Shown here: positions 42,103 through 51,096 of the stretch, one piece after another | How positions within the stretch are numbered: position 1 is the stretch's first letter | Layout of the letters: every line of letters starts with the position of its first letter | DNA from: Patescibacteria group bacterium UBA2772 | Lineage (GTDB): Bacteria; Patescibacteriota; Minisyncoccia; Moranbacterales; DUUL01 | Reading direction: 5' to 3' | NCBI GenBank assembly: GCA_002352545.1 | Contig: DEIO01000022.1 | Span: 81,417-145,416 of the forward strand | Length of the DNA stretch: 64,000 nt | Program-made: the position numbers and the translations under genes | Notes under the pieces: model-generated | Database searches by the model: none | What the model saw: only the letters and a program-made list of their open reading frames with translations | What the model was told of the DNA's origin: nothing

Positions 42103-43158
42103 ATGAAAAATTTTTTAGGAGCTTTGGCGATTTTAGTATTAATTGTTTCGATTGTAGCATTAGTTATATATAATCGTTTGAAAAATGGAGCATTTGAAAG
42201 TGCGTTTAGTGAGTCAAATGTCATGCAAAGTTTTGAAATCGAGGATGGACAAGGTATAAAAATGATTGCTAATAATTTAGAAAAAGATAATCTCATAGAG
42301 AATAAAAATTTCTTTCTTTATTATATTTGGAAGACCAAAAAAGGTGCTACACTGCAAGCTGGAAATTATGAACTTTCTCCTAATATGACAATCCCACAAA
42401 TTGTTGATAAATTTATTGGAGGAAAGATAAAAAGAGAGGTTCTGAAATTAACGGTCCCAGAGGGTTTCACTAATAGCAAGATAATCAGTTTATTAAGAGA
42501 GACCAATCCAGGAATAGCTGATGAGTTTGAAGGGATTGTCCAATGCAAATGTTTGGGCGAGGAAAGTTGTGAATGTGATAGATTCAGCAAAAAATATGAC
42601 TTTTTAGCTAAAATACCAAAGGGCGTAGACATGGAAGGCTATCTTTTCCCAGATACATATTTTATTGATAAAGAGGAAACTGGTGCGACTTTGGTAAGTA
42701 AATTTTTAAATAACTTTGGAAAAAAGGTTGATTCTACTTTGATGAATAAAATAGAAGCAAGTGGTGAAAGTTTACACAAAGTGATTACACTAGCTTCAAT
42801 TGTTGAGCGAGAAGTTCCGACTGAAAAAGATGCAAAGAAGGTGGCAGGAGTTTTCAGAAACAGACTGAAAGTTGGCATGGCACTGGAAAGTTGTGCTACA
42901 TTGGCATATTTTCATGGTGTCGATAAAAGACAATTTTCATATGAAGATACGAGGATTGAATCACCTTACAACACATATATAAATCCAGGGCTTCCTCCTG
43001 GTCCAATTTCTAATCCTGGGCTAACTTCTATTAAGGCTACAATTGAGCCTACTAATTCTGATTTTGTTTTTTTCTTGTCAGATTTTAAAACTGGAGAGAC
43101 TATCTATTCAAAAACACTAGATGAACACAATTTGAATAAAATTAAACATGGTTTATAG
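42103..43158 (+). CDS. mltG: endolytic transglycosylase MltG (YceG-like)
   Basis: The protein has 351 aa. An N-terminal membrane anchor (about residues 3-22) is followed by a LysM-like region (GNYELSPNMTIPQIVDKF) and the YceG domain: LTVPEGFT, GYLFPDTYFI, ITLASIVEREVPTEKDAKKVAGVFRNRL with the catalytic Glu, and SPYNTYINPGLPPGPISNPG. It cuts nascent glycan strands to end their growth. An insert with Cys residues (CKCLGEESCEC) near residue 148 is unusual. Confidence 0.92.
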   Translation: MKNFLGALAILVLIVSIVALVIYNRLKNGAFESAFSESNVMQSFEIEDGQGIKMIANNLEKDNLIENKNFFLYYIWKTKKGATLQAGNYELSPNMTIPQIVDKFIGGKIKREVLKLTVPEGFTNSKIISLLRETNPGIADEFEGIVQCKCLGEESCECDRFSKKYDFLAKIPKGVDMEGYLFPDTYFIDKEETGATLVSKFLNNFGKKVDSTLMNKIEASGESLHKVITLASIVEREVPTEKDAKKVAGVFRNRLKVGMALESCATLAYFHGVDKRQFSYEDTRIESPYNTYINPGLPPGPISNPGLTSIKATIEPTNSDFVFFLSDFKTGETIYSKTLDEHNLNKIKHGL

Positions 43159-43167
43159 AAATTAAGC

Positions 43168-44292
43168 ATGGCTTTTAGAATTAATCAGTTTGTAAAATTT
43201 GACTGGGTTTTAGTAATGGCAATGACTTTTCTCATCGCTACGGGATTGATTGCGATTTTTTCGTTATCATTGGAGTCTGAAAGAATTGGTTTTAGTAATT
43301 TCGAAAAGCAAGTTGTTCATGTAGTCATTGCTTTTTTGGTGTTTTTCTTATTTAGTTTAATTGATTATCGAATCTGGAAAAGTCATAGTGGCAATTTTTA
43401 TTTAATTGGTATCATATTGCTTATATCGGTTCTTTTTTTTGGTGATAATATTAGGGGAACGTCTGGTTGGTTTAAATTGGGGTTTTTTAATGTTCAACCT
43501 GTTGAGCTTATGAAGTTGGCACTTATAATTGCGTTGGCTAGGTATTTTTCTCAAATACAGCCTTCTTCTATGTCTTTGAGACACATTGTTATTTCTTTTG
43601 GTTATGTTTTGCTTCCAGTTTTATTGGCAATCAAGCAACCAGACATGGGTTCTGCTGTAGTGATGATTATGATTTGGTTTTCAATGGTTTTACTCTCTGG
43701 TATTGATAAGAAATATATTATCGTGATTATATTTTTAGGAGTTATAACAATTGTTTTTGGTTGGGGTTTCTTGCTGAAACCCTATCAGAAAGACAGGGTT
43801 CAATCTTTCTTGAACCCAGGTAGCGATCCTTTAGGTGATGGATACAATGTTATTCAATCTATGGTTGCTGTTGGTTCGGGGAGCGTTCACGGAAAAGGCA
43901 TCGGTCATGGATCTCAAAGTAAATTGAATTTTTTACCAGAGAAGCATACTGATTTTATTTATGCTACAATTGCAGAAGAAAGAGGTTTGGTAGGAATTGG
44001 AATGGTTTTAGGGCTTTTCTCGATAATTCTTTATCGTTTGAGGATTATATATAGAGCATCAAGAGATTTGTTTGGAAAATTCATTGTTGGTGGAGTTACG
44101 ATGGTTATATTTTTTCAAGCTTTTGTGAATATAGGGATGAATATTGGAATTATGCCTGTTGCTGGGTTGTCTTTGCCGTTTTTAAGTTACGGAGGAAGTT
44201 TTATCGTGATAACACTTATTTTTGTAGGTTTGGTACAAAGTGTTTGGATTAGGCGAGTTGATGATAAAAGAAGATTGGGTATTTTAGGATAA
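43168..44292 (+). CDS. rodA: SEDS peptidoglycan polymerase, RodA type
   Basis: The 374-aa protein has about ten membrane helices and the SEDS motifs: LGFFNVQPVELMKLALI, KQPDMGSAVVM, the periplasmic NPGSDPLGDGYNVIQSMVAVGSG, and LNFLPEKHTDFIYATIAEERGLVG. The C-terminal segment is LSLPFLSYGGS. These wordings match RodA better than FtsW, although the place after murD is where FtsW sits in classical dcw clusters. It polymerises glycan from lipid II. Confidence 0.88.
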   Translation: MAFRINQFVKFDWVLVMAMTFLIATGLIAIFSLSLESERIGFSNFEKQVVHVVIAFLVFFLFSLIDYRIWKSHSGNFYLIGIILLISVLFFGDNIRGTSGWFKLGFFNVQPVELMKLALIIALARYFSQIQPSSMSLRHIVISFGYVLLPVLLAIKQPDMGSAVVMIMIWFSMVLLSGIDKKYIIVIIFLGVITIVFGWGFLLKPYQKDRVQSFLNPGSDPLGDGYNVIQSMVAVGSGSVHGKGIGHGSQSKLNFLPEKHTDFIYATIAEERGLVGIGMVLGLFSIILYRLRIIYRASRDLFGKFIVGGVTMVIFFQAFVNIGMNIGIMPVAGLSLPFLSYGGSFIVITLIFVGLVQSVWIRRVDDKRRLGILG

Positions 44293-44309
44293 TAAATTTA
44301 AAGTAGAAG

Positions 44310-45395
44310 ATGATAAATCGAAAAGAAACAAAAAAAGTTATGATTGGAGATGTAGGTGTTGGTGGAAACGAGCCAGTAAGAGTTCAATCAATGACCAATA
44401 CAGATACTCGTGATATTGAAGAAACAGTTACTCAAATTAAGAGACTAGAAAAAGTGGGATGTGAGATTGCAAGAGTGGCGGTTCCTGATATGAAAGCTGC
44501 AGAGGCTATTGCCGAAATTAAGAAACAGATCAAAATTCCATTGGTTGCCGATATTCATTTTTCAGCAGACTTAGCATTGGAAGCGATACGTCAGGGTGTT
44601 GATAAAATCAGAATAAATCCTGGTAATGTTAAACCCATTGAAAGGATCAAAGAGGTAGTAATTGCTTGTAAAGAAAAAAAGATACCGATTAGAGTAGGTG
44701 TTAATGCTGGTTCACTTGAGGAAGATATTCTTCAACAATATGGTAATGTTGCAACTGCTAAAGGAATGGTGCAATCTGCTTTAAGACATATTACGATTCT
44801 AGAAGAGCTTGGTTTCGAGGATATTTTAATTTCGTTAAAAGCGTCTGATATTGAAAGAACAATTGAAGCTTACAAGGAATTAAGCGAAAAAGTTGATTAT
44901 CCTTTGCATGTTGGGGTTACTGAGGCTGGCACAAAATTTAGAGGTACAGTTATGAGCTCAATTGGTATTGGTGCTTTATTATATGCTGGGATTGGTGATA
45001 CAATAAGAGTTTCATTGACAGATGATCCTGTAGAGGAAATACCTGTTGCGTGGGAAATTTTATCAGCACTTGATTTGAGACATCGCAAACCAACAGTGAC
45101 TAGTTGTCCAACTTGTGGAAGGACCGAAATTGATTTATTGAAATTAACAAAAGAAGTTGAGGCTTTAGTGGAAAATTTTCCAGAAAAACTGCATATTGCA
45201 GTTATGGGATGTATTGTTAATGGTCCAGGAGAGGCAAAGGAAGCAGATATTGCAGTTATTGGTGGTAAAGGAGTAGGTCTTATTTGTAGAAAAGGTGAAA
45301 TAATAAAAAAAGTTGATGAAAAGGATCTCTTAACTGAGTTTAAAAAAGAGTTAGATAAAGAATTGAAAAGTGATTTAAGCAAAAATTTAAAATAG
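44310..45395 (+). CDS. ispG: 4-hydroxy-3-methylbut-2-en-1-yl diphosphate synthase
   Basis: The 361-aa protein has the TIM-barrel start GGNEPVRVQSMTNTDTRD, LVADIHFSADLAL, RINPGN and VGVNAGSLEEDIL. The [4Fe-4S] Cys are SCPTCGRTE and GCIVNGPGEA in the C-terminal domain. It converts MEcPP to HMBPP in the MEP isoprenoid pathway. The next gene, ispH, performs the final step, so the last two steps are encoded together. Confidence 0.95.
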   Translation: MINRKETKKVMIGDVGVGGNEPVRVQSMTNTDTRDIEETVTQIKRLEKVGCEIARVAVPDMKAAEAIAEIKKQIKIPLVADIHFSADLALEAIRQGVDKIRINPGNVKPIERIKEVVIACKEKKIPIRVGVNAGSLEEDILQQYGNVATAKGMVQSALRHITILEELGFEDILISLKASDIERTIEAYKELSEKVDYPLHVGVTEAGTKFRGTVMSSIGIGALLYAGIGDTIRVSLTDDPVEEIPVAWEILSALDLRHRKPTVTSCPTCGRTEIDLLKLTKEVEALVENFPEKLHIAVMGCIVNGPGEAKEADIAVIGGKGVGLICRKGEIIKKVDEKDLLTEFKKELDKELKSDLSKNLK

Positions 45396-45404
45396 ATTGT
45401 TTCC

Positions 45405-46295
45405 ATGAATTATAAAATTGCTAAAACTGCTGGTTTTTGTGGGGGTGTTAAAAAAGCTTTTTTGATGGTGAAAGAGGAATTTGAGAATAAAGAAAAAAAA
45501 GGGAGGGTTTTTATTCTTGGTTCATTGGTGCATAACAACAATGTTATGAAAACAGTTAGAAATATGGGGATTGAAAAAGTTAACTCTCTTGAGGAAGTTG
45601 CTAAAGGTGACACGGTTATTATAACTGCACATGGTATATCCAAAAAAGTGTTTGAGCAAATTGAGGAAAAGGGAGCAAAAGTTTTTAATGCTACTTGTCC
45701 TAAGGTTACTATGGTTCAAGAATGTGCTAAGGAATATTTTGAAAAAGGGTTCCAAATTGTTATTTTTGGTGACAAGGACCACAAAGAGATGAAAGGTATA
45801 AATGGTTGGTGCGAAAACTCAGCTAAAATTTTAGCTAATTTTGAAGAAGTTGATGAGTTTATTCTCGGAATAGAGAAAAACAGTGAACAGAAACCAATTT
45901 TATTAATTTCTCAAACAACTCAGAATATCGCTAATTTTAATAAAGTTAAGAAGATTGTTACGGAGGCAATAAATAGTAAACATGGTATAATAGAGGTTGT
46001 TGATACAATCTGCAGAGCAACATTTGTTCGTCAAAAAGAGGTTTTTGATATTGCGAGAGAAATGGATGCCATAATTGTAATTGGTGGCAGAAGTAGTTCT
46101 AACACAAAACAGCTTTGGAAAATTGTTAAAAAAGAGAATTCAAAAACGGTGTGGATTGAAGACCCAAGTGAATTGAGAAATCATGATTTTAAAAAAATTC
46201 TAGATAGCGCTAGTTCTGTTGGAATTGTTTCAGGTGCTTCAACTTCTTTGGAGGATATCGAGGAGGTTAAGAACATTGTTGAAAGTTATAAATAA
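45405..46295 (+). CDS. ispH: 4-hydroxy-3-methylbut-2-enyl diphosphate reductase
   Basis: The 296-aa iron-sulfur enzyme has its three cluster Cys in AGFCGGVKKAF (residue 12), NATCPKV (about 97) and DTICRATFVRQ (about 198). GSLVHNN, TAHGIS, GDKDHKE and GASTS also match the family. It reduces HMBPP to IPP and DMAPP. It starts 9 nt after ispG. A weak hairpin TCAACC/GGTTGA follows the stop. Confidence 0.95.
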   Translation: MNYKIAKTAGFCGGVKKAFLMVKEEFENKEKKGRVFILGSLVHNNNVMKTVRNMGIEKVNSLEEVAKGDTVIITAHGISKKVFEQIEEKGAKVFNATCPKVTMVQECAKEYFEKGFQIVIFGDKDHKEMKGINGWCENSAKILANFEEVDEFILGIEKNSEQKPILLISQTTQNIANFNKVKKIVTEAINSKHGIIEVVDTICRATFVRQKEVFDIAREMDAIIVIGGRSSSNTKQLWKIVKKENSKTVWIEDPSELRNHDFKKILDSASSVGIVSGASTSLEDIEEVKNIVESYK

Positions 46296-46357
46296 GGTGA
46301 AATATCAACCATGAAAGGTTGACCTAATTCGATTTTGTTGTTATATTGTTTAATGTT

Positions 46358-46645
46358 ATGAAGTATGAAGATGTTACAATCGTTAATTGCAGTGTCTGTG
46401 GCGAGAAATATAGCCCGGGCAGCGCAAAAATTGTAGGGAATAGAAACAATTCTCTAGTTGTTCATATTCATTGTGATAATTGTAAATCTTCCATGATTAC
46501 AATTATTTCAAAGAATCCAACAGGTGAAAACACTATGACTATGGGGATGTTGACTGACTTGAATTATAGTGAAGCAGTTGAGTCAATGAACATGAAAGCG
46601 ATAGATGCAGATGAAGTTCTTGATATTATTGAGAATATTCAGTAG
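46358..46645 (+). CDS. conserved hypothetical protein with CxxC pairs, 95 aa
   Basis: The ATG at 46358 (MKYEDVTIVNCSVCGEKY) is preferred to a TTG 12 nt upstream. CSVCG (about residue 11) and CDNCK (about 41) form a zinc-ribbon-like four-Cys site. A Met/Glu-rich helical C-terminus follows. I recognise it loosely as a protein found next to the bL25 gene in Patescibacteria; its function is unknown to me. Confidence 0.68.
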   Translation: MKYEDVTIVNCSVCGEKYSPGSAKIVGNRNNSLVVHIHCDNCKSSMITIISKNPTGENTMTMGMLTDLNYSEAVESMNMKAIDADEVLDIIENIQ

Positions 46646-46706
46646 ATGGTTATTTCAAATATCTAATTAATCAAGGGAATTTTCCCATAAAAGTTAAAAA
46701 GGAAAG

Positions 46707-47384
46707 ATGGAAGAAATTACATTAAAAGTTAGGGTCAGAAAAGAAGGCGAAAAGAAAGCAAAGGATGTTAGAGAAATCCCTGCTGTTGTTTATGGAAAAA
46801 AAATCAAGAGTACATCTCTTTTTGTGAGCTTATCTGAATTAAATAGAGTATTTGATAAAGTTGGAGAGAGTACTATCATTAGTTTGGAAATTGAAAATGA
46901 CAAGGGAAAATCAACAGTGTACAAAACTTTGATTTATGATTACCAGACAGAAGCAATCGGAAATGAATTTTCACATGTAGATTTCTTCAACGTAGAAATG
47001 AATGAAAAGATTGATACAAATGTGGAGCTTGAGTTTATTGGTGAATCACCAGCAGTAAAAGAGTTTGGTGGAATTTTTGTAAAAGGTTTGGATTCTATTG
47101 AAATAAGATGTCTACCAGCTGATTTACCTGGTAAAATTGATATAGATATTGCAATGATTGATTCTTTTGATAAACGTATTTATGTTAAAGACATTCTTCA
47201 AATTAAGGGTGTTGAAGTTTTAACAGATGAAAATATTGTAGTTGCATCAGTTGCAGCTCCTAGAACAAAAGAAGATGTTGATAGCTTGAATGAACAAGTT
47301 GATTCTGATATATCTCAAGTTGAAGGTTTAGAGGAGGTTGATGAAAAGGACAGTGGAAAGAAAGAAGGCGGAAAAAAAGAATAA
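46707..47384 (+). CDS. rplY: 50S ribosomal protein bL25 (CTC form)
   Basis: This 225-aa protein has the N-terminal 5S-rRNA-binding L25 domain (KVRVRKEGEKKAKDVREIPAVVYGKKIKSTSL) and the beta-rich CTC C-terminal domain (VDFFNVEMNEKIDTNVELEF, RCLPADLPGKIDIDIAMID). An acidic then Lys/Gly-rich tail follows. It binds 5S rRNA in the large subunit. The long form matches CTC proteins, not the short E. coli L25. Confidence 0.93.
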   Translation: MEEITLKVRVRKEGEKKAKDVREIPAVVYGKKIKSTSLFVSLSELNRVFDKVGESTIISLEIENDKGKSTVYKTLIYDYQTEAIGNEFSHVDFFNVEMNEKIDTNVELEFIGESPAVKEFGGIFVKGLDSIEIRCLPADLPGKIDIDIAMIDSFDKRIYVKDILQIKGVEVLTDENIVVASVAAPRTKEDVDSLNEQVDSDISQVEGLEEVDEKDSGKKEGGKKE

Positions 47385-47416
47385 TTAGAAATATTTTTTA
47401 AGAGATAGCTTTTTAA

Positions 47417-48694
47417 ATGTCTCATCCAAATAAAAAAATAAAATTTAGTACTTTTTTAAGAGCTATGACCTCATTTCTTGTGATGTGGGGTCTGGTTTTT
47501 TCTTTTCTGATATCTAGTATTTCTATTGTAAAGGCTGCTAGTGAGGAAGAGGAATATCAAGAAAAGATTGAAGATGAAGCTGATGAAATTGAAGATGAAG
47601 TCGATGATTTAGAGGATAATTTGGAAAAGGTTGAAAAGCAAAAAGCTACGAAAGAACAAAAGAGGCTTTTAATCTCTACTGAAATAGGGGCAATTCAAAA
47701 GAATATCAACCTGGTTGAAAGTGAGATTGAAAAGACCAATAATCAACTCAAGCAATTAGAAAAAGACATTGTATCAGCGATTGATGAGATAGTTTCAAAG
47801 AAAAAATTAATGGGAAGTTTACTTAGGCAAATAAACAGAACAAATAGAGATCTTCGAATGATGACTTATGGAAAAGAAGATGGTTTAAATCAGTATTTTA
47901 CATTAGTAGATGGTCTTGAAAATATGGAGGGTAGACTTTTGAAATTGATTGGAGAAATCAGACAAAGAAAAGATGATTTAGAAGATCAAAGAAAAAATCA
48001 AAAAGAGGCAATGATTGTGCATGATGATCAGAAGAAAATGCTAGAGTATCAAAAGAACAAAAAAGGGTATATTCTGAGTCAAACACAGGGTGAGATAAAT
48101 AAGGATGTTGCTGAAATTGGTCAGATTCAGTCTAAGATATCTAAAATGAAAGCCGAAATATCTAAGTTGTTAGGAGAGGGATATAATGCTAATGATATAA
48201 AAAGTGCTGTTAAATATGCCAGTAAAAAGACGGGTGTAAGAAGAGATTTTTTGATGGGAATGTTAGTTGTTGAGTCTGATTTGGGAAGGTTTACTGGCGG
48301 TTGTACCTATAAAGAGAGTAGAATGAGTGATTATCGTAAAAAGATTTTCAAAAAAATATGTAAAGTGGTTGATCGTAATTATAAAAAAATGAAAGTTTCT
48401 TGTCCTCCTTCGAATTATAAAGGAACCGGAGGAGCAATGGGGGTTGAACAATTTATGTCGGATACTTGGATAGGATATGAAGATGAAATAGCATCTAAAA
48501 CTGGCAACTATCCACCAGATCCTTGGAATCTAACTGATGGTGTGATGGCTATGGCACTGAAGCTTAAAAAAGATGGTGCTTCCAGTAAATCAGGAGAGTG
48601 CGTTGCAGCGAAGAGGTATCTAGGAGGTAGTCATGATTGGTATTGTCAGAAAGTTTTATATTGGGCAGACAACTATGAAAAGATTCTAAATTAG
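47417..48694 (+). CDS. exported coiled-coil lytic transglycosylase-like protein
   Basis: The 425-aa precursor has a signal peptide (residues about 15-40, ending VKAA). A long acidic then mixed coiled coil (about 45-240) resembles PcsB/EnvC-type regulators of wall hydrolases. The C-terminal SLT-like domain has MGMLVVESDLGRFTGGC, with the candidate catalytic Glu, and GAMGVEQFMSDTW. It probably cleaves peptidoglycan, with the coiled coil controlling activity. It lies near cell-wall genes and ends at a terminator. Confidence 0.82.
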   Translation: MSHPNKKIKFSTFLRAMTSFLVMWGLVFSFLISSISIVKAASEEEEYQEKIEDEADEIEDEVDDLEDNLEKVEKQKATKEQKRLLISTEIGAIQKNINLVESEIEKTNNQLKQLEKDIVSAIDEIVSKKKLMGSLLRQINRTNRDLRMMTYGKEDGLNQYFTLVDGLENMEGRLLKLIGEIRQRKDDLEDQRKNQKEAMIVHDDQKKMLEYQKNKKGYILSQTQGEINKDVAEIGQIQSKISKMKAEISKLLGEGYNANDIKSAVKYASKKTGVRRDFLMGMLVVESDLGRFTGGCTYKESRMSDYRKKIFKKICKVVDRNYKKMKVSCPPSNYKGTGGAMGVEQFMSDTWIGYEDEIASKTGNYPPDPWNLTDGVMAMALKLKKDGASSKSGECVAAKRYLGGSHDWYCQKVLYWADNYEKILN

Positions 48695-48718
48695 CAAAAT
48701 AAAAATAAAAATAGAAAT

Positions 48719-48755
48719 AAAAAGGGATTCAGCTTGATAGCTAGAATTCCTTTTT
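48719..48755. terminator. bidirectional terminator after the wall hydrolase
   Basis: AAAAAGGGATTC (48719-48730) pairs, with one G-T, with GAATTCCTTTTT (48744-48755). An inner AGCT/AGCT stem closes the loop. Confidence 0.8.
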
Positions 48756-48756
48756 A

Positions 48757-48918
48757 TTATCTGAGTAGTTGTTTGTTTGTGAAAACCAATGCTTTATTGG
48801 TAATTGTTAGTGTATTGAAAACAATTTCATGAATCAGATTAACAACTTTAGATAGAGCCATACGAAGAATCATAAAGACTAGTAAAAGTGTTATGACTCT
48901 GCTAAATGTTTTGATCAT
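48757..48918 (-). CDS. possible small membrane protein, 53 aa
   Basis: ATG 48918 to TAA 48757 encodes MIKTFSRVITLLLVFMILRMAL, one membrane helix, then an amphipathic stretch ending FTNKQLLR. It ends exactly at the bidirectional terminator, which supports expression. No promoter or family evidence. The rest of the gap, 48919-49130, shows nothing. Confidence 0.35.
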   Translation of the reverse strand: MIKTFSRVITLLLVFMILRMALSKVVNLIHEIVFNTLTITNKALVFTNKQLLR

Positions 48919-49130
48919 TGTTTTTAAATGATAAATATTATAACGGTAGTTGAGTCAAAGATTACTAATCTTAATCTTCGTTTCAGATTCCTGAAACTCT
49001 TCCGTTTTTGTTGAATAGGTTTAATTAACAAATTTCGAGAGATTATGGCTCTAAAAGTACTTTATAAAAGTCTAGTTTATTTAATTTTATATATAAAGGA
49101 AATTTTTTTTGACTAAAATGTTTAAATGTG

Positions 49131-49184
49131 TTGACTTGGGAATTGAAGTGGTGTAATATGTAAGTGAAGTGGAGTGATGTGGGG
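49131..49184 (+). promoter_or_regulatory. mraZ promoter with MraZ-type TGG repeats
   Basis: TTGACT (49131-49136), 17 nt and TAATAT (49154-49159) form the promoter. GTGGTG (49148), GTGGAG (49169) and GTGGGG (49179) supply TGG repeats; the last two are 10 bp apart, the spacing of MraZ boxes (TGGNN-N5-TGGNN). MraZ usually represses its own operon, so autoregulation of the 49-54 kb cluster is likely. Confidence 0.65.
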
Positions 49185-49211
49185 AAACACGAACTAAATT
49201 TCTCAAGGGGA

Positions 49212-49240
49212 TGGGAGAAAGGTTTAAGGCTTTTCTCCCA
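49212..49240 (+). promoter_or_regulatory. leader hairpin before mraZ
   Basis: TGGGAGAAA (49212-49220) pairs with TTTCTCCCA (49232-49240) around an 11-nt loop, 30 nt before the start. No T-run follows, so it is not a terminator. Confidence 0.5.
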
Positions 49241-49269
49241 GAGACAATAAAAATTTATTCATTTGTTCC

Positions 49270-49704
49270 ATGTTTATAGGTGAATATCAACATACCATTG
49301 ATCCTAAAAAGCGGATAGCTATTCCGTCAAAATTTAGGCTACACTTTGAAAGTGGAATTGTGGTTACAAGAGGTCTAGATAAATGTCTTTTTGTATATTC
49401 TAAAGAAGAATGGAATAAGATCGCTACTAAATTAGGAGAAATGCCAGTTGGTGAAAAATCAACAAGGAGTTTTGTTAGATTGATGTTAGCAGGTGCGATT
49501 GATTCGCAACTTGATTCACAGGGAAGAGTTCTTATCCCTGAATACCTAAAAGAGTATGCTAATTTGGAAAAACAAGTTATTGTTGCAGGTCTCTTTAATC
49601 GATTAGAGCTATGGGATGAGAAGGAATGGAATAAATACAAAAAAGATGCAGAGAAAAACCAAGATCAGATAGCTGAACAATTAGGAAAATTAGGAATGTA
49701 CTAA
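49270..49704 (+). CDS. mraZ: transcriptional regulator MraZ
   Basis: This 144-aa protein has two MraZ repeats: FIGEYQHTIDPKKRIAIPSKFR at the N-terminus and GAIDSQLDSQGRVLIPEYLKEYA in the second half, each with the D-x-K/Q-G/K-R-x-x-I/L-P signature of the AbrB-like fold. It binds tandem TGG repeats upstream of its operon. rsmH starts 4 nt after it, the usual dcw order. Confidence 0.95.
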   Translation: MFIGEYQHTIDPKKRIAIPSKFRLHFESGIVVTRGLDKCLFVYSKEEWNKIATKLGEMPVGEKSTRSFVRLMLAGAIDSQLDSQGRVLIPEYLKEYANLEKQVIVAGLFNRLELWDEKEWNKYKKDAEKNQDQIAEQLGKLGMY

Positions 49705-49708
49705 AAAT

Positions 49709-50674
49709 ATGCATAAAACAGTTTTGTTGAAGGAGTGTGTTGATCAATTGAACTTAGAAAAGGGAGATACAGTTATTGACGCAACACTAGGAATGGGGGG
49801 GCATACAATTGAGTTGGCAAAGAAAGTTGGCTCGACTGGAAAAGTGATTACTGTTGATATGGACGCAGTCGCAATAGAAGAAACTAAGAAGAGAATTTTA
49901 AAAATAGACAAAGAGCTTCTAGAGAGAATAGTTTTTGTTCAGGATAATTTCAGAAACATTGACAAAATAGTTGTTGGACAGGGGACTTCAGCAACTTGCG
50001 TAAAAGGTATCTTGGCTGATTTAGGTTGGAGAATTGAGCAAATCAATGATCCAGTTTATGGTCTGAGCTTCAATGTTGATGCTAAATTGAACATGAAATT
50101 AGGAGATGATTTCAACAAATCCGATGTTGAGTCAGAAAATGCTTTTGAGATTGTAAACAATTGGGAAGTTGATGAGCTGACAAAGCTTTTTCGAGAGTTA
50201 GGAGAAGAACGATATGCCAGATCAATTTCATTGGAAATTGAGAATGTTAGAAATAGTGAAAAGATAGAGACAACCTTGCAGCTGGCTAAGATTGTCGAAG
50301 ATGCTATAGATAATCGCGGGAAAAAGCATAGAAGAATTCATCCTGCAACAAAAGTCTTTCAGGCTCTGAGAATTCAGGTCAATGGAGAATTGAACAGTTT
50401 GAATGATTTTCTTTCAAAAGCCATAGATATTTTGGCTCCAAGTGGTCGTTTAGCTGTTATATCTTTTCATTCTATTGAAGATAGAATAGTGAAGAAATTC
50501 TTTAAGTCAAAGGCAAATGGTTGTACTTGTCCAAAAGATTTTCCTGTTTGTGTATGTGGAAACAAAGCTGTTATTAAACTTGTTAGAAGGAAGCCAATAA
50601 TCTCAACAGAAGAGGAATTGAAAGACAATCCACGAGCTAGAAGTGCCAAATTGCGTGTAGTAGAAAAAATATAA
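49709..50674 (+). CDS. rsmH: 16S rRNA (cytosine1402-N4)-methyltransferase
   Basis: The 321-aa MraW/RsmH protein starts MHKTVLLKECVDQLNLEKGDTVIDATLGMGGHTIEL, with the SAM-binding motif. GILADLGWRIEQINDPVYGLSF departs from the common DLGVSS-Q-x-D wording. KVFQALRIQVNGELNSL, VISFHSIEDRIVKKFFK and NPRARSAKLRV are standard. It methylates C1402 of 16S rRNA. Confidence 0.95.
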   Translation: MHKTVLLKECVDQLNLEKGDTVIDATLGMGGHTIELAKKVGSTGKVITVDMDAVAIEETKKRILKIDKELLERIVFVQDNFRNIDKIVVGQGTSATCVKGILADLGWRIEQINDPVYGLSFNVDAKLNMKLGDDFNKSDVESENAFEIVNNWEVDELTKLFRELGEERYARSISLEIENVRNSEKIETTLQLAKIVEDAIDNRGKKHRRIHPATKVFQALRIQVNGELNSLNDFLSKAIDILAPSGRLAVISFHSIEDRIVKKFFKSKANGCTCPKDFPVCVCGNKAVIKLVRRKPIISTEEELKDNPRARSAKLRVVEKI

Positions 50675-50695
50675 AGAGAAAGATAAAAAATAAAT

Positions 50696-51082
50696 GTGTC
50701 AGGGGGCAACATTGATGTGGTAGCATATTCAGTTGCAATAAAAAAGAACAATGCAAAAAAATGTGAAAAGGCTCAACGAAAATGTGAGTCTAGTTTTTGT
50801 ATCAAATTATCCTCGGTAGCGAGTTTTTTGATGGTAGTTTCTGTTATATTGGGGATTGTTTATGTTGCACAGATCAATAGGTTAGCTATAATGGGGTATG
50901 AAATAAAAGAAAAGGAGAATTTAATAGTCGAATTAAAGAGGGACAATGAATCTCTTAAGATTAATGCGGCTGAGTTAAAATCTATGCATCAATTAGAGTT
51001 AAAAAGAGATGAGATGAATCTAAAGAAGCCACAAGATGTTGGATACTTAGAATTGGATGATTCAGTTGCAATGAAGAGGTAG
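50696..51082 (+). CDS. FtsL-like divisome protein
   Basis: The 128-aa protein starts at GTG 50696. It has a basic cytoplasmic N-terminus, one membrane helix (about residues 36-60, LSSVASFLMVVSVILGIVYVAQI) and an extracytoplasmic coiled coil (YEIKEKENLIVELKRDNESLKI). Sequence similarity to FtsL is always low; topology, size and the place between rsmH and a PBP gene support the call. It would bridge FtsB/FtsQ-type partners and the PBP. Confidence 0.72.
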   Translation: MSGGNIDVVAYSVAIKKNNAKKCEKAQRKCESSFCIKLSSVASFLMVVSVILGIVYVAQINRLAIMGYEIKEKENLIVELKRDNESLKINAAELKSMHQLELKRDEMNLKKPQDVGYLELDDSVAMKR

Positions 51083-51096
51083 CAAAAATTTTTTAT

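Noticed and set aside
43168..44292. FtsW instead of RodA
   Set aside because: Position after murD suggests FtsW, but the NPGSDPLGDGYNVIQS and LNFLPEKHTDFI wording favours RodA; kept as RodA with the alternative noted.
49044..49115. 23-aa ORF before the mraZ promoter
   Set aside because: Too short, no signal, and it overlaps only A/T-rich sequence.
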